A stretch of DNA of 64,000 nt from Roseibium album (GCA_001404055.1 CXTY01000017.1:124151-188150), one strand, 5' to 3'. Shown: positions 25,786 to 34,206, numbered from the stretch's first letter. Notes: a model not told the origin generated them from the letters alone. Made by a program: numbers and translations.

Positions 25786-27144
25786 ATGACTGATATCAAA
25801 TGCAAGCTTTTGATCATCGGCGCTGGCCCCGGCGGCTATGTCTGCGCAATCAGGGCCGGGCAACTTGGCATCGACACGGTGGTGATCGATGAAGGCAAGC
25901 CAGGTGGCACATGCCTGAACGTCGGCTGCATTCCGTCGAAGGCGTTGATCCATGCAGCCGATGAGTTCCACAAGATTAAACACGCCTCTGATGGGCCTTT
26001 GGGCATCTCCGTCGACGCACCTTCGATAGATCTTGCAAAAACCATTGCCTGGAAAGACGGGCTGGTGCAACGCCTCAACACAGGCGTTGCAGGTTTGATG
26101 AAAAAAGCCAAGGCACGCTTTGTCAGTGGGCGAGCCCGTTTCCTCGACGGAAAAACGGTGCAGGTGAAGAATGATGATGATACTTACAGCATTCGGGCCG
26201 AACATATTGTGGTTGCGACGGGATCTGCGCCGGTCGAGTTACCGTTTTTGCCCTTTGGCGGGCCGGTACTTTCATCGACTGAAGCCCTGAATCTCACCGA
26301 CATCCCCAAGAGCATCGCTGTGGTCGGAGGCGGTTACATCGGGCTGGAACTGGGAACCGTGTTTGCCAAGCTCGGCACCAAGGTGACCATTGTTGAGGCA
26401 GAAGATCGTATCCTGCCTCTATATGACAAGGCACTGACAGGACCGGTCGCCAAGCGATTGGATGATCTGGACGTCACTGTCATGGCAGGCGTTAGGGCTC
26501 AGGGATATGAAAACGGAAAACTGAAAACAGATCAGGGTGATATTGCCGCCGAAAAGGTGCTCGTAACTGTCGGCCGCCGTCCGCGCACAATTGGTATCGG
26601 CATCGACGAACTGGCACTGACACTGGATGGGCCCTTCATCAAGATCGACAAGACATGTCAGACGTCGATGCGGGGTATCTATGCAATCGGTGATGTGACC
26701 GGAGAACCAATGCTGGCGCACCGGGCGATGGCACAGGGTGAGATGGTAGCCGAACACATTGCAGGTCTTTCGGTCGAGTGGGACAAGAATGCCATCCCTG
26801 CTGTCTGTTTCACAGATCCTGAAGTGGTGACCTGCGGCGCACTGCCCGATGAGGTTGAGGGTTCAAAAACAAGCGAGTTTCCGTTCCAGGCCAATGGTCG
26901 CGCCATGACGACCGAGCGGGAAGATGGTTTCATTCGCGTTGTCTGGCGGGAAAGCGATCATGCTGTTCTCGGCATACAGGCGGTTGGTGCCGGCATTTCG
27001 GAAATGTCTGCCGCGTTTTCACTTGCCATTGAGATGGGTGCCCGTCTGGAAGACATCGGTTCGACAATCCATGCGCATCCAACCCAATCGGAAGGACTCC
27101 AGGAAGCCTGCCTGCGCGCATTGGGCCACGCGCTGCATATTTGA
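25786..27144 (+). CDS. lpdA: Dihydrolipoyl dehydrogenase (E3) of the branched-chain complex
   Basis: A 452-residue flavoprotein that reoxidises E2-bound dihydrolipoate with NAD. FAD-binding GAGPGGYVCAIRAGQLG, the redox disulfide in GGTCLNVGCIPSK, the NAD-binding VVGGGYIGLELG and the C-terminal catalytic His-Glu pair (HAHPTQSE) are present. It is the last gene of the operon, 6 nt after E2, and ends facing trcR across a bidirectional terminator. As it is encoded with bkdB, it is the dedicated E3. Confidence 0.95.
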   Translation: MTDIKCKLLIIGAGPGGYVCAIRAGQLGIDTVVIDEGKPGGTCLNVGCIPSKALIHAADEFHKIKHASDGPLGISVDAPSIDLAKTIAWKDGLVQRLNTGVAGLMKKAKARFVSGRARFLDGKTVQVKNDDDTYSIRAEHIVVATGSAPVELPFLPFGGPVLSSTEALNLTDIPKSIAVVGGGYIGLELGTVFAKLGTKVTIVEAEDRILPLYDKALTGPVAKRLDDLDVTVMAGVRAQGYENGKLKTDQGDIAAEKVLVTVGRRPRTIGIGIDELALTLDGPFIKIDKTCQTSMRGIYAIGDVTGEPMLAHRAMAQGEMVAEHIAGLSVEWDKNAIPAVCFTDPEVVTCGALPDEVEGSKTSEFPFQANGRAMTTEREDGFIRVVWRESDHAVLGIQAVGAGISEMSAAFSLAIEMGARLEDIGSTIHAHPTQSEGLQEACLRALGHALHI

Positions 27145-27180
27145 CCGAAGCAGCTTCCGGTCAGACTTAATGTACCAACA

Positions 27181-27217
27181 AAAAAGCCGCCAGCTTAGAC
27201 AAGCGGGCGGCTTTCGA
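27181..27217. terminator. Bidirectional terminator between the bkd operon and trcR
   Basis: AAAGCCGCC (27183-27191) pairs with GGCGGCTTT (27206-27214). A run of A precedes it and T follows it, so it can terminate both convergent transcripts. Confidence 0.8.
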
Positions 27218-27236
27218 TTTCACGAGAAGAATAACC

Positions 27237-28043
27237 TTACTTGTTTTCGGTTTCCTCGACAGCGACTTCACCAGCTTCATCGCTGCTGTCATCACTTTCG
27301 ACTTCGGCAGCTTCATCACTGCCTTCCTCACCGCTGACTTCGGTAGCTTCTTCGCCGCTTTCCTCACCGCTGAGTTCAACAACTTCTTCGTTGTTTTCTT
27401 CAACGTTGACTTCGGCAACTTCTTCGCTGATTTCCTCAACGTCGACTTCGTCAGATTCTTCGCTGCTGTCTTCAACAGGCATCAGCGTTTGTACAGGTTC
27501 ACCGGCCACTGGCTGAGGTGCGTTCTTCGCAGCTTTCTCAACTTCCATATCCAGTTCCAGCTGGCTGCTGAGACCAAGGGTCACCGGATCGGACGGTGTC
27601 AGGTTGGCTGAATTCCAGTGAGTACGGTCACGGATCGCCGCAATCGTCGGCTTGGTCGTTCCGACCAGACGAATGATCTGCGCATCCTTGAGTTCAGGAT
27701 GGTTGCGTACCAACCACAAAATGGCGTTCGGCCGATCCTGCCTGCGGGAAACCGGCGTATAGCGAGGCCCCCTGCGCTTGGTTTCCGGCACAACAACCTT
27801 GGAACCTTGCAGCTTCAAAACGTAGTTCGGATTGGTCTGCGCTTTCTCGACTTCTTCACGCGACAACTGGCCGGTCAGAATGGGATCAAGCCCCTTGATT
27901 CCCTGCGCAGCTTCGCCGTCTGCAATCGCCTTCACTTCAAGCGGGTGAAGTTTGCAGAAAGAGGCGATCTGAGTGAAGCTCAGCGCGGTGTTGTCCACGA
28001 GCCAGACAGCGGTTGCCTTTGGCATAAGCGGCGTATTCGCCAT
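27237..28043 (-). CDS. trcR: DUF1013 protein, cell-cycle regulator TrcR, with acidic repeat tail
   Basis: A 268-residue protein. Residues 1 to about 165 match the DUF1013/TrcR family of alphaproteobacteria (TAVWLVDNTALSFTQIASFC, RDRTHWNSANLT, DPVTLGLSSQLELD), which contains helix-turn-helix-like elements and has been linked to cell-cycle transcription. The family proteins usually end soon after that. Here residues about 197-268 are six 12-residue units rich in Glu/Asp (VAEVNVEENNEE, VVELSGEESGEE, ATEVSGEEGSDE and so on), ending exactly at the stop codon. The tail is strongly acidic and probably disordered. It is discussed as a finding. Confidence 0.85.
   Translation of the reverse strand: MANTPLMPKATAVWLVDNTALSFTQIASFCKLHPLEVKAIADGEAAQGIKGLDPILTGQLSREEVEKAQTNPNYVLKLQGSKVVVPETKRRGPRYTPVSRRQDRPNAILWLVRNHPELKDAQIIRLVGTTKPTIAAIRDRTHWNSANLTPSDPVTLGLSSQLELDMEVEKAAKNAPQPVAGEPVQTLMPVEDSSEESDEVDVEEISEEVAEVNVEENNEEVVELSGEESGEEATEVSGEEGSDEAAEVESDDSSDEAGEVAVEETENK
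27240..27455 (-). repeat. Six tandem 36-nt units encoding the TrcR acidic tail
   Basis: The 3' end of trcR consists of six in-frame units of 36 nt, each encoding 12 residues with the pattern x-x-E-V/L-x-x-E/D-E/D-x-x-D/E-E (the last unit ends ENK). DNA identity between units is partial, so the array is diverged. Another frame on the same strand reads as a Lys/Ala-rich peptide with the same 12-residue period. Confidence 0.85.
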
Positions 28044-28144
28044 CGGATAAATTCCTCTTGTCTGCTCCCTCGCCGGGCAGGGCGAAAAAGCGATTTTCCA
28101 TCTCTATTTAATGGGAATTGACGCGAATATAATCTGAACGCATC

Positions 28145-28185
28145 GGAAAGGCAAATGGAGTTATTTGTCCTCATTTTGCCTTTCC
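28145..28185 (-). terminator. Inverted repeat downstream of the quinone oxidoreductase
   Basis: GGAAAGGCAAA (28145-28155) is perfectly complementary to TTTGCCTTTCC (28175-28185) with a 19-nt loop. It lies 13 nt downstream of the oxidoreductase stop and upstream of trcR. It lacks a U-run and may be a terminator or an operator of trcR. Confidence 0.55.
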
Positions 28186-28197
28186 AACACGCATCTG

Positions 28198-29202
28198 TCA
28201 CCCATCCATCGTCAGGACGATTTTGCCGATGTGACCAGAACTTTCCATCCGCCGATGAGCATCTGCTGCCTTGGCAAACGGGAATGTTGAATCCATGATC
28301 GGCTTTACTTTTCCTGCCTCGATCAGTGGCCAGACCTTTGTCTCAAGATTTTTTGCAATCTCTGTCTTGAAAGCGTCAGTGCGCGGCCGCAGCGTCGTCC
28401 CGGTATGGGTCAGGCGTTTGACCATCAGCCGGGAAAAATTCACGTTTTCCGAGATCCCGTTCAAGGTAGCGATCTGGCAGATCCGCCCCTCAATGGCCGC
28501 AGCTTTCCAATTGCGTTCAACATAGTCTCCCCCAACCATGTCGAGGATCACATCAACGCCCTCGCCGCCCGTGGCCTCCAGGACTGCCTTTTCAAACGCC
28601 TGTTCACGGTAATTGATCGCGTGATCTGCACCCAGCTTGCGAACGGCCTCGGCTTTTTCCTCAGATCCAACTGTCGTAAAGACCTCCGCGCCAAAGGCTT
28701 TAGCCAACTGGATCGCCGTTGTCCCGATTCCGGACGTTCCTCCATGAACCAGAAAACGCTCGCCAGCAGATAATCCGCATCTGTCGAATACGTTTGTCCA
28801 GACCGTAAAGAATGTTTCGGGAAGTGCTGCGGCTTCCACCATCGTCAACGACTTGGGAATTGGAAGGGCATGCCCTTCTGAAACCTTGCAGAAAGTTGCA
28901 TATCCGCCGCCGGGCGCGAGCGCTGTAACCTTGCTTCCGATCGGGTAGCGTTGAACCTTGTCTCCGCATGCAACCACTTCTCCGGCCACCTCAAGACCCG
29001 GAAGGTCGGAGGCTCCCTTTGGTGGAGGATAGGCGCCTTTGCGCTGCAGGACGTCCGGCCGGTTTACACCCGCTGCGACGACCCGGATCAGAATTTCTCC
29101 GTCCGCCAACGTCGGCAACGGCCGCTCTTCAAGCTTCAGAACCTCAGGTCCACCAGGTTCTGAAATCGCAATTGCGGACATTAAATCCGGCAAATTTTGC
29201 AT
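28198..29202 (-). CDS. NAD(P)H quinone oxidoreductase (zinc-independent MDR family)
   Basis: A 334-residue medium-chain reductase of the quinone-oxidoreductase/PIG3 type. The GroES-like N-terminal half (VVAAGVNRPDVLQRKGAYPP, PGLEVAGEV) lacks the structural zinc cysteines. The Rossmann half has FLVHGGTSGIGTTAIQLA, which binds NADPH. It reduces quinones or enones. I start at ATG 29202 (MQNLPDLMSAIA), preceded by AAAGGAAC; an ATG at 29244 is in frame but has no better site. It is divergent from the DUF1192 gene. Confidence 0.9.
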   Translation of the reverse strand: MQNLPDLMSAIAISEPGGPEVLKLEERPLPTLADGEILIRVVAAGVNRPDVLQRKGAYPPPKGASDLPGLEVAGEVVACGDKVQRYPIGSKVTALAPGGGYATFCKVSEGHALPIPKSLTMVEAAALPETFFTVWTNVFDRCGLSAGERFLVHGGTSGIGTTAIQLAKAFGAEVFTTVGSEEKAEAVRKLGADHAINYREQAFEKAVLEATGGEGVDVILDMVGGDYVERNWKAAAIEGRICQIATLNGISENVNFSRLMVKRLTHTGTTLRPRTDAFKTEIAKNLETKVWPLIEAGKVKPIMDSTFPFAKAADAHRRMESSGHIGKIVLTMDG

Positions 29203-29350
29203 CGAGGCCGTTCCTTTTGCTTCATTATGGGACTGGATAGGCAATTTGGGCCTGGCTTATGGTAAATTCGACAGGACAGTATTTGAAAGAAATCGAAACA
29301 CGCAAACGTTCCATCGCACAAATGCGTTACACGCTCCTGGGAATGAAACA

Positions 29351-29548
29351 ATGAGCCTATTTGATGAGGATGTCCCCAAAAAATCCAAACCGGGTACAAT
29401 TACCGTAGGGGAAGATATTTCAAGTTTGTCGGAGTCGGATCTGGCTGAGCGTATTGAGGCCCTTGGGGATGAAATTAACCGTACGCGGAAGGAACTCGAG
29501 CAACGTGGTACTATTCGCGATGCTGCCAACTCTATTTTTTCAAAATAG
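29351..29548 (+). CDS. DUF1192 protein
   Basis: A 65-residue small protein with the DUF1192 pattern: MSLFDEDVPKKSKP at the start, a DISSLSESDLAERIEALGDE helix and a second helix with KELEQRGTIRDAANSIF. It is probably a short helical hairpin in the cytoplasm. The family occurs throughout Alphaproteobacteria, often beside the DUF1465 (rcdA) gene as here. Its function is unknown. The start ATG at 29351 gives the canonical N-terminus; the long in-frame upstream extension covers the promoter region. Confidence 0.85.
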   Translation: MSLFDEDVPKKSKPGTITVGEDISSLSESDLAERIEALGDEINRTRKELEQRGTIRDAANSIFSK

Positions 29549-29603
29549 CACTGTAACAAGTAACAGAAATTCCAAGATACTGCTTTTTCAAAGGATCATT
29601 TAA

Positions 29604-29638
29604 GGTAAACCAGATAGGTAAATATTTACCTGTTTACC
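29604..29638. promoter_or_regulatory. Four-copy GGTAAA/TTTACC palindromic array
   Basis: GGTAAAC (29604-29610), a perfect 14-bp palindrome GGTAAATATTTACC (29617-29630) and GTTTACC (29632-29638). The four half-sites form nested dyads, as expected for an operator binding two protein dimers. It lies upstream of the candidate sRNA promoter. Confidence 0.6.
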
Positions 29639-29671
29639 ACTCATTAATCTTTCTAATTTATAAATTTAGCT

Positions 29672-29765
29672 ATCCAGTCATCTGGATTTGAGTGGCTCCT
29701 GTCCACTCTGTTTGACGCCTCCCTGTTAAAGACTCAGAGCCGCAGCCTTGCGGCTCTTTTTTTTG
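29672..29765 (+). ncRNA. Candidate trans-acting sRNA with exposed CCUCCC
   Basis: Predicted from structure only. Hairpin ATCCAG/CTGGAT, then GAGTGG (29690-29695) / CCACTC (29703-29708), a single-stranded stretch with CCTCCC at 29718-29723, and a strong intrinsic terminator. This design (5' hairpin, anti-Shine-Dalgarno-like linker, terminator) is that of several alphaproteobacterial sRNA families. It could alternatively be just the 3' UTR of the DUF1192 mRNA. Confidence 0.45.
29736..29765 (+). terminator. Strong Rho-independent terminator
   Basis: AGAGCCGCA (29736-29744) / TGCGGCTCT (29749-29757) with a GCCT loop, followed by eight T (29757-29764). It lies 190 nt after the DUF1192 stop. Confidence 0.9.
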
Positions 29766-29964
29766 GCCGCGCCTCATAGTATCGTGTTGGCGTTCCGGTT
29801 AACGGCTGCCTGCATCCGTAACTGGCACGCGGATTGCTCAATAATTGGCAAGACGTTTCGCATTGTTCCAAAAAGGGACACCTGACAGGGATTGTACAAT
29901 CTCGGGACAGTTCAAGAAGTGATGCGGGACAAACCGGAAGAGTAATTGAGGCGTAGTAGATCCT

Positions 29965-30507
29965 ATGACGGAAGACATCAAAAAAGCCGATGGTACAATT
30001 GGCGCTGTGCATATCGCTCACCACCTCGCGAGCTCTGACAATTTCCAGAGCCTGTTTCAGGAAGGCATGTCGCTGGTTGAAGAAACCGCGATGTACCTGG
30101 ATGGCCATGGGCGTGACGAAGCCAAGGAATTGCCTCGTCCGGCCTCTCTCGCATATGCAACCGAATCCATGCGCCTTACAACACGGCTGATGCAGCTTGC
30201 CTCATGGCTCTTGTTGCAGCGTGCTGTCAATGAAGGCGAGATGTCCCGTGAGCAGGCCGGAAGCGAAAAGAACAAGGTCCGGCTCGACAAGCTGAGCAAG
30301 TCGACTCGCGGCACCGCCTGGGAGGGACTACCGACCACGCTCCATGATTTGATTGACCGTTCCACCCGACTTCAGGAGCGCGTGGTTCATCTCGACCAGA
30401 TGCTCTACCGCAAGGACATCGAAGAGCAGGTCGAAGAGGCCAACAACGACAATCCGGTCGCCTCTCAGATCAACCAGCTCCATGCAGCATTTGGAAACCT
30501 CGGCTGA
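29965..30507 (+). CDS. rcdA: DUF1465 protein, RcdA (regulator of CtrA degradation)
   Basis: A 180-residue helical protein of the DUF1465/RcdA family, with the characteristic SLAYATESMRLTTRLMQLAS core and LIDRSTRLQERVVHLDQMLY segment. In Caulobacter, RcdA works with CpdR and PopA as an adaptor bringing CtrA to ClpXP. The C-terminus is a disordered acidic/Asn-rich segment, as in characterised RcdA. A terminator follows. cpdR, for its partner adaptor, is also in this window at 61.4 kb. Assignment of the family to RcdA is from established knowledge; function here is by homology. Confidence 0.85.
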   Translation: MTEDIKKADGTIGAVHIAHHLASSDNFQSLFQEGMSLVEETAMYLDGHGRDEAKELPRPASLAYATESMRLTTRLMQLASWLLLQRAVNEGEMSREQAGSEKNKVRLDKLSKSTRGTAWEGLPTTLHDLIDRSTRLQERVVHLDQMLYRKDIEEQVEEANNDNPVASQINQLHAAFGNLG

Positions 30508-30536
30508 TCATCACCTACGCCAAATTCCGTCGAGTG

Positions 30537-30565
30537 AAGCCGCCGCAAGGCGGCTTTTTCTTTTG
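30537..30565 (+). terminator. Terminator after rcdA
   Basis: AAGCCGCC (30537-30544) / GGCGGCTT (30549-30556) with a GCAA loop, then TTTCTTTT. Confidence 0.9.
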
Positions 30566-30661
30566 GCAGCAACAGGAATCCTGCATCAAGCGATGCAGGT
30601 GCATCCGCGCCACTTCGATTGGGCCAACTCAGTTTCGCTCCGTGAGAGCATTGCAGACAAC

Positions 30662-30688
30662 AAAAAACCCGACCAAAGGCCGGGTTTT
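30662..30688 (-). terminator. Terminator after rpmE
   Basis: On the minus strand, CCCGGCC-TTT-GGTCGGG forms a stem (one mismatch) followed by TTTTTTG. It lies 26 nt past the rpmE stop. Confidence 0.8.
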
Positions 30689-30713
30689 CAATTTGGACTT
30701 TCCGTCAGGTTGC

Positions 30714-30938
30714 TTAAGAACCGAGGAAACCAGCAAATTTGTTCTTGAAGCGGGACACGCGGCCGCCGCGGTCCATCAACTGACGGTCACCGCCGGTCCA
30801 TGCCGGGTGAGACGTCGGATCGATGTCGAGCTGCAGAGTGTCGCCTTCCGCGCCATAAGTGGAGCGGGTTGTGAATTCGGTACCATCGGTCATGACGACC
30901 TTGATGGTGTGGTAGTCGGGATGAATATCCGCTTTCAT
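30714..30938 (-). CDS. rpmE: 50S ribosomal protein bL31, zinc-ligand-free form
   Basis: A 74-residue bL31: [20 protein letters not shown] at the start and [18 protein letters not shown] at the end. The four zinc-binding cysteines of the C+ form are absent, as is usual for the alphaproteobacterial main L31, so the protein does not depend on zinc. I start at ATG 30938; the frame upstream is open but covers the promoter. It is divergent from the ABC exporter and is terminated by its own hairpin. Confidence 0.95.
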   Translation of the reverse strand: MKADIHPDYHTIKVVMTDGTEFTTRSTYGAEGDTLQLDIDPTSHPAWTGGDRQLMDRGGRVSRFKNKFAGFLGS

Positions 30939-31237
30939 GGCCGGTCCTTTCAAACACCTCGAAGCAACGATCCCAGAAAGTCGCATTGTTGGCGTAAAAC
31001 GAAGTGAAGGGCCGCCGATCCGATTGCGGACGCAGCCCTCAAAAACATGTGGCGGGGATATACCCCAACGCGGCATGCAAGACAAGGGGCAAATTCCGGC
31101 TAATTCTCCCTATCTTCAGGTATGGAAATCCGGGCCTATAATCAACACATGGAGAAACACCTGTCTATTGGATGCAAATCAATTGAGCGTTTGCCGGAAC
31201 ATGCTAAAGACGAGACGAATTTAACAAGGAGAGCCCT
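30939..31237. other. Divergent promoter region rpmE / ABC exporter
   Basis: A 299-nt gap carrying the rpmE leader and the exporter promoter. The exporter ribosome-binding site ACAAGGAG lies just before the TTG at 31238. No clear dyad, RNA gene or additional ORF is visible. Confidence 0.4.
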
Positions 31238-33046
31238 TTGGCCGACGCCCCTGCTTCAAGCACTCAGTCAAATCTCAAAGACCGTCGCAGCTCCTTCAAG
31301 CCGCTGACCCGGCTGCTTCCGTATCTGATGAAGCACAAGGGAATGGTGGCAGCTGCGGTTGTTGCTTTGTTTTCAGCCGCCGTGATCACGCTTGTTCTGC
31401 CTGCAGCTGTACGCAGGATGATAGATTTCGGATTCGGCGCCGACGATCCAGCGTTGGTGAATTCCTATTTCGTGGTGCTGATCGGTGTCGTTTGCGCGCT
31501 CGCACTGGCAAGTTCCTGTCGCTACTTTCTTGTCATGTGGATTGGAGAACGTGTCGTCGCAGAAGTGCGCTCAGACGTTTTTGCTCATATGACCCGGCTC
31601 AGCCCGTCCTTTTACGACAGCGCAAAATCAGGTGAAATTCTCTCCCGGCTGACAGCAGACACCACGCAGATCAAGGCGGCTTTTGGCGCGAGCGCTTCGC
31701 TTGCCATGCGCAATCTGATCATGTTTTTTGGCGGTGCGGTCATGATGGTTGTCACCAGCCCACGCTTGTCTGTCATTGTTCTGGCAGCCATTCCCATCAT
31801 CCTCGTCCCCATCCTGGGATTCGGCCGCAAGGTGCGCAGACGATCCAGATTTGCACAAGACACGCTCGCCGATGCCTCGGCCTATGCCAGTGAAATGTTG
31901 GGTTCGGTCAGAACCCTGCAGGCATTTACACATGAAGATCGCAGCGCTGAGCGATACGGCTCCGCAGTCGAAAAGGCATTTCAGGCTGCCCGGAAGTCCA
32001 TAATTGCCCGCTCCGCTCTCACCGGCTTTGCCCTGTTTGTTATCGGCGCCAGCATTGTCGCCGTGCTGTGGATAGGTGCAAGCGATGTATTCGCTGGCAG
32101 GATTACGGGCGGTGAGCTCAGCCAGTTCCTTCTCTATTCCATCCTGTCAGCCGGGTCCCTGGCCGCTCTTTCTGAAGTCTGGGGAGAACTGTCACAAGCG
32201 GCCGGCGCTGCCGAGCGACTGTCGGAATTGCTGGAAATCGAGCCTGAAATCAGTGCGCCTGCGAATCCCGTCAGATTGCCCGATACCCCGAAGGGGGAAA
32301 TCTCCTTCGACAAAGTCTCCTTTTCCTATCGCAACAGCAAGGACATGCCCGTCGTCCGGGATTTGAGCCTGAAAGTTTCTCCTGGAGAGACAGTTGCCGT
32401 TGTCGGCCCGTCAGGCGCTGGCAAATCAACGCTCTTCAGCTTGTTGATGCGTTATTACGATCCGAGCACAGGAAGCATTCAACTGAACGGCGTTGAGCTT
32501 CCCAAACTGGACCCCGAGAACTTGCGCCGTCACATCGCCTTGGTGCCGCAGGACACTGCGATTTTTGGCGCCACGATTGCGGAGAACATTGCTTACGGCC
32601 GGCCAGAGGCAACCCGTGAGGAGATCATGGCAGCTGCGGACGCCGCGCGAGCTGCCCAGTTCATCGACGCCATGACTGATGGCTATGACACGATGGTCGG
32701 CGAACGCGGAATTACTTTGTCGGGCGGGCAGCGTCAGCGCATTTCCATTGCCAGGGCTGTCCTCAAACATGCGCCGGTTCTGCTGCTGGATGAAGCCACC
32801 AGCGCGCTGGATGCGGAAAGCGAAAACCTGGTTCAACAGGCCCTAGATCGTTTGATGGAAGGCCGTACCACACTGGTGATTGCTCACCGGTTGGCAACAG
32901 TCCTCAAAGCAGACAGAATCATCGTCATGGAAGATGGCCGGATTGTTGAAACAGGCACACATGCGGATCTGAGCAAGGCAGGTGGTCTTTACGCGAAGCT
33001 CGCGCGATTGCAGTTTGGTGCAGACAAAACAAAAGAGACGGCCTGA
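31238..33046 (+). CDS. ABC exporter, fused permease-ATPase (MsbA-like)
   Basis: A 602-residue half-transporter. The N-terminal permease domain (about 20-320) has six hydrophobic segments, and the C-terminal ATPase has Walker A GPSGAGKST, Q-loop LVPQDTAIF, signature LSGGQRQRISIARAV, Walker B VLLLDEATSALD and IAHRLAT. It acts as a homodimer exporting lipids or drugs. It begins with TTG at 31238. The overall type matches the alphaproteobacterial MsbA-related exporters found beside rpmE. A GC-rich hairpin at 33171-33192 follows. Confidence 0.92.
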   Translation: MADAPASSTQSNLKDRRSSFKPLTRLLPYLMKHKGMVAAAVVALFSAAVITLVLPAAVRRMIDFGFGADDPALVNSYFVVLIGVVCALALASSCRYFLVMWIGERVVAEVRSDVFAHMTRLSPSFYDSAKSGEILSRLTADTTQIKAAFGASASLAMRNLIMFFGGAVMMVVTSPRLSVIVLAAIPIILVPILGFGRKVRRRSRFAQDTLADASAYASEMLGSVRTLQAFTHEDRSAERYGSAVEKAFQAARKSIIARSALTGFALFVIGASIVAVLWIGASDVFAGRITGGELSQFLLYSILSAGSLAALSEVWGELSQAAGAAERLSELLEIEPEISAPANPVRLPDTPKGEISFDKVSFSYRNSKDMPVVRDLSLKVSPGETVAVVGPSGAGKSTLFSLLMRYYDPSTGSIQLNGVELPKLDPENLRRHIALVPQDTAIFGATIAENIAYGRPEATREEIMAAADAARAAQFIDAMTDGYDTMVGERGITLSGGQRQRISIARAVLKHAPVLLLDEATSALDAESENLVQQALDRLMEGRTTLVIAHRLATVLKADRIIVMEDGRIVETGTHADLSKAGGLYAKLARLQFGADKTKETA

Positions 33047-33170
33047 CGCTGTCCCTCAATTTGTTGGCGAACCCTCTGGCGCCGTCCAGGACGAAGTGAA
33101 ACGCAGATCCGGGACCCCTGACGTCCAACGGCTCTTTCAACACGTTAGTGAGTTCAGCGGGCTAAAAGAG

Positions 33171-33192
33171 GTCCCGGCTCTAAGGCCGGGAC
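33171..33192 (+). terminator. GC-rich hairpin after the ABC exporter
   Basis: GTCCCGGC (33171-33178) / GCCGGGAC (33185-33192) with a 6-nt loop. No U-run follows, so terminator function is uncertain. Confidence 0.45.
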
Positions 33193-33277
33193 GGCAGCGT
33201 TTGCAACGGACTTTGTCTGCAGTCTGAGAGACGGCCTGACTGCCGCCTCTTCAACCTAATCTTCAACTGCAAAACAA

Positions 33278-34069
33278 TCAGTCTGCTTCCGGCACCGCGA
33301 CAGTGTAATTCAGCGGAAGGCGTCCACCGTCTGCAAATATTGTCTGACCTGTGACATAACCGGCATCTGCAGATGCCAGAAACGCGGCCACGCCAGCAAT
33401 TTCTGACGGCTCTCCAATGCGAAGCATCGGTGTGCGCGACATGATGCGGTTCTTCGCTTCCGGATCGCTGTTCACTGATGCAAGCATCTCGGTCATGATC
33501 GACCCCGGACCGATGGCATTCACACGGATACCGTATTGGGCGAGAGCCAGTGCCGTTGTCTTGGTGAGCTGGCTTACGCCGCCTTTCGACACGCAATAGG
33601 GAATCTGGTTTGGGATTGCGACGACCGAATTGATGGACGACATATTGATGATGCAACCCGGTTCGCCGCCGTTTTCGACCTTCTCGACCATATGACGGGC
33701 GACGGCCTGTGAGCACAGAAACGGGCCCTTCAGGTTGATGGAAATAACCCGGTCGAAATCGTCTTCTTCCAGTTCCAGAAACTCCGATCCGGCAACAACT
33801 CCAGCATTATTGACGAGAACGTCGATATCGCCGTAGGCATTCAGTGTCTCGGCAATCAGATTTCTGACATCCAGCCGCTCAGCAACGTTACAATGAATGA
33901 ACGTCGCCTCGCCGATGCCTTTCAGGTCGTCAGCTGCAGTTTCACCGGCTTCATCATCGACATCGGCAATGATGACCTTGGCACCGTCCATGACAAAACG
34001 TTTGGCAACGGCAAATCCGATACCACGTGCTGCCCCTGTAACGATGGCGACCTTATTTTCCAAAGACAC
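33278..34069 (-). CDS. SDR-family oxidoreductase
   Basis: A 263-residue short-chain dehydrogenase with the cofactor motif TGAARGIG, the NNAG motif in DVLVNNAGVV, the catalytic Ser in INMSSINSV and Tyr/Lys in YCVSKGG. An Asp after the second strand (DVDDEAGE) suggests NAD preference. The substrate is unknown. The start is GTG 34069 (VSLENKVAIVTG) preceded by GTGGGGATTTCC; the frame is open upstream but unconserved. It lies 137 nt downstream of prpE on the same strand. Confidence 0.88.
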   Translation of the reverse strand: MSLENKVAIVTGAARGIGFAVAKRFVMDGAKVIIADVDDEAGETAADDLKGIGEATFIHCNVAERLDVRNLIAETLNAYGDIDVLVNNAGVVAGSEFLELEEDDFDRVISINLKGPFLCSQAVARHMVEKVENGGEPGCIINMSSINSVVAIPNQIPYCVSKGGVSQLTKTTALALAQYGIRVNAIGPGSIMTEMLASVNSDPEAKNRIMSRTPMLRIGEPSEIAGVAAFLASADAGYVTGQTIFADGGRLPLNYTVAVPEAD

Positions 34070-34206
34070 GGAAATCCCCACGACTTGTTGTACAGATTTT
34101 AAGCCGCGTAACCTACGCGGGCCGCATCGCGGCGGCCCGACATTATGGTGCAAAACCGGTGCTGTCGATGGCTGTTATCAACCTCCAGCAACGTAAAGGA
34201 GTTCAT

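Larger units (their letters stand above)
29549..29964. other. Intergenic region with operator array, candidate sRNA and rcdA leader
   Basis: This 416-nt AT-rich gap contains a GGTAAA palindromic array (29604-29638), a small hairpin ATCCAG-TCAT-CTGGAT, the candidate sRNA ending in the strong terminator at 29736-29764, and about 200 nt of rcdA leader, which includes a GGTTAACGG element near 29798. No protein-coding frame is credible here. Confidence 0.6.
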
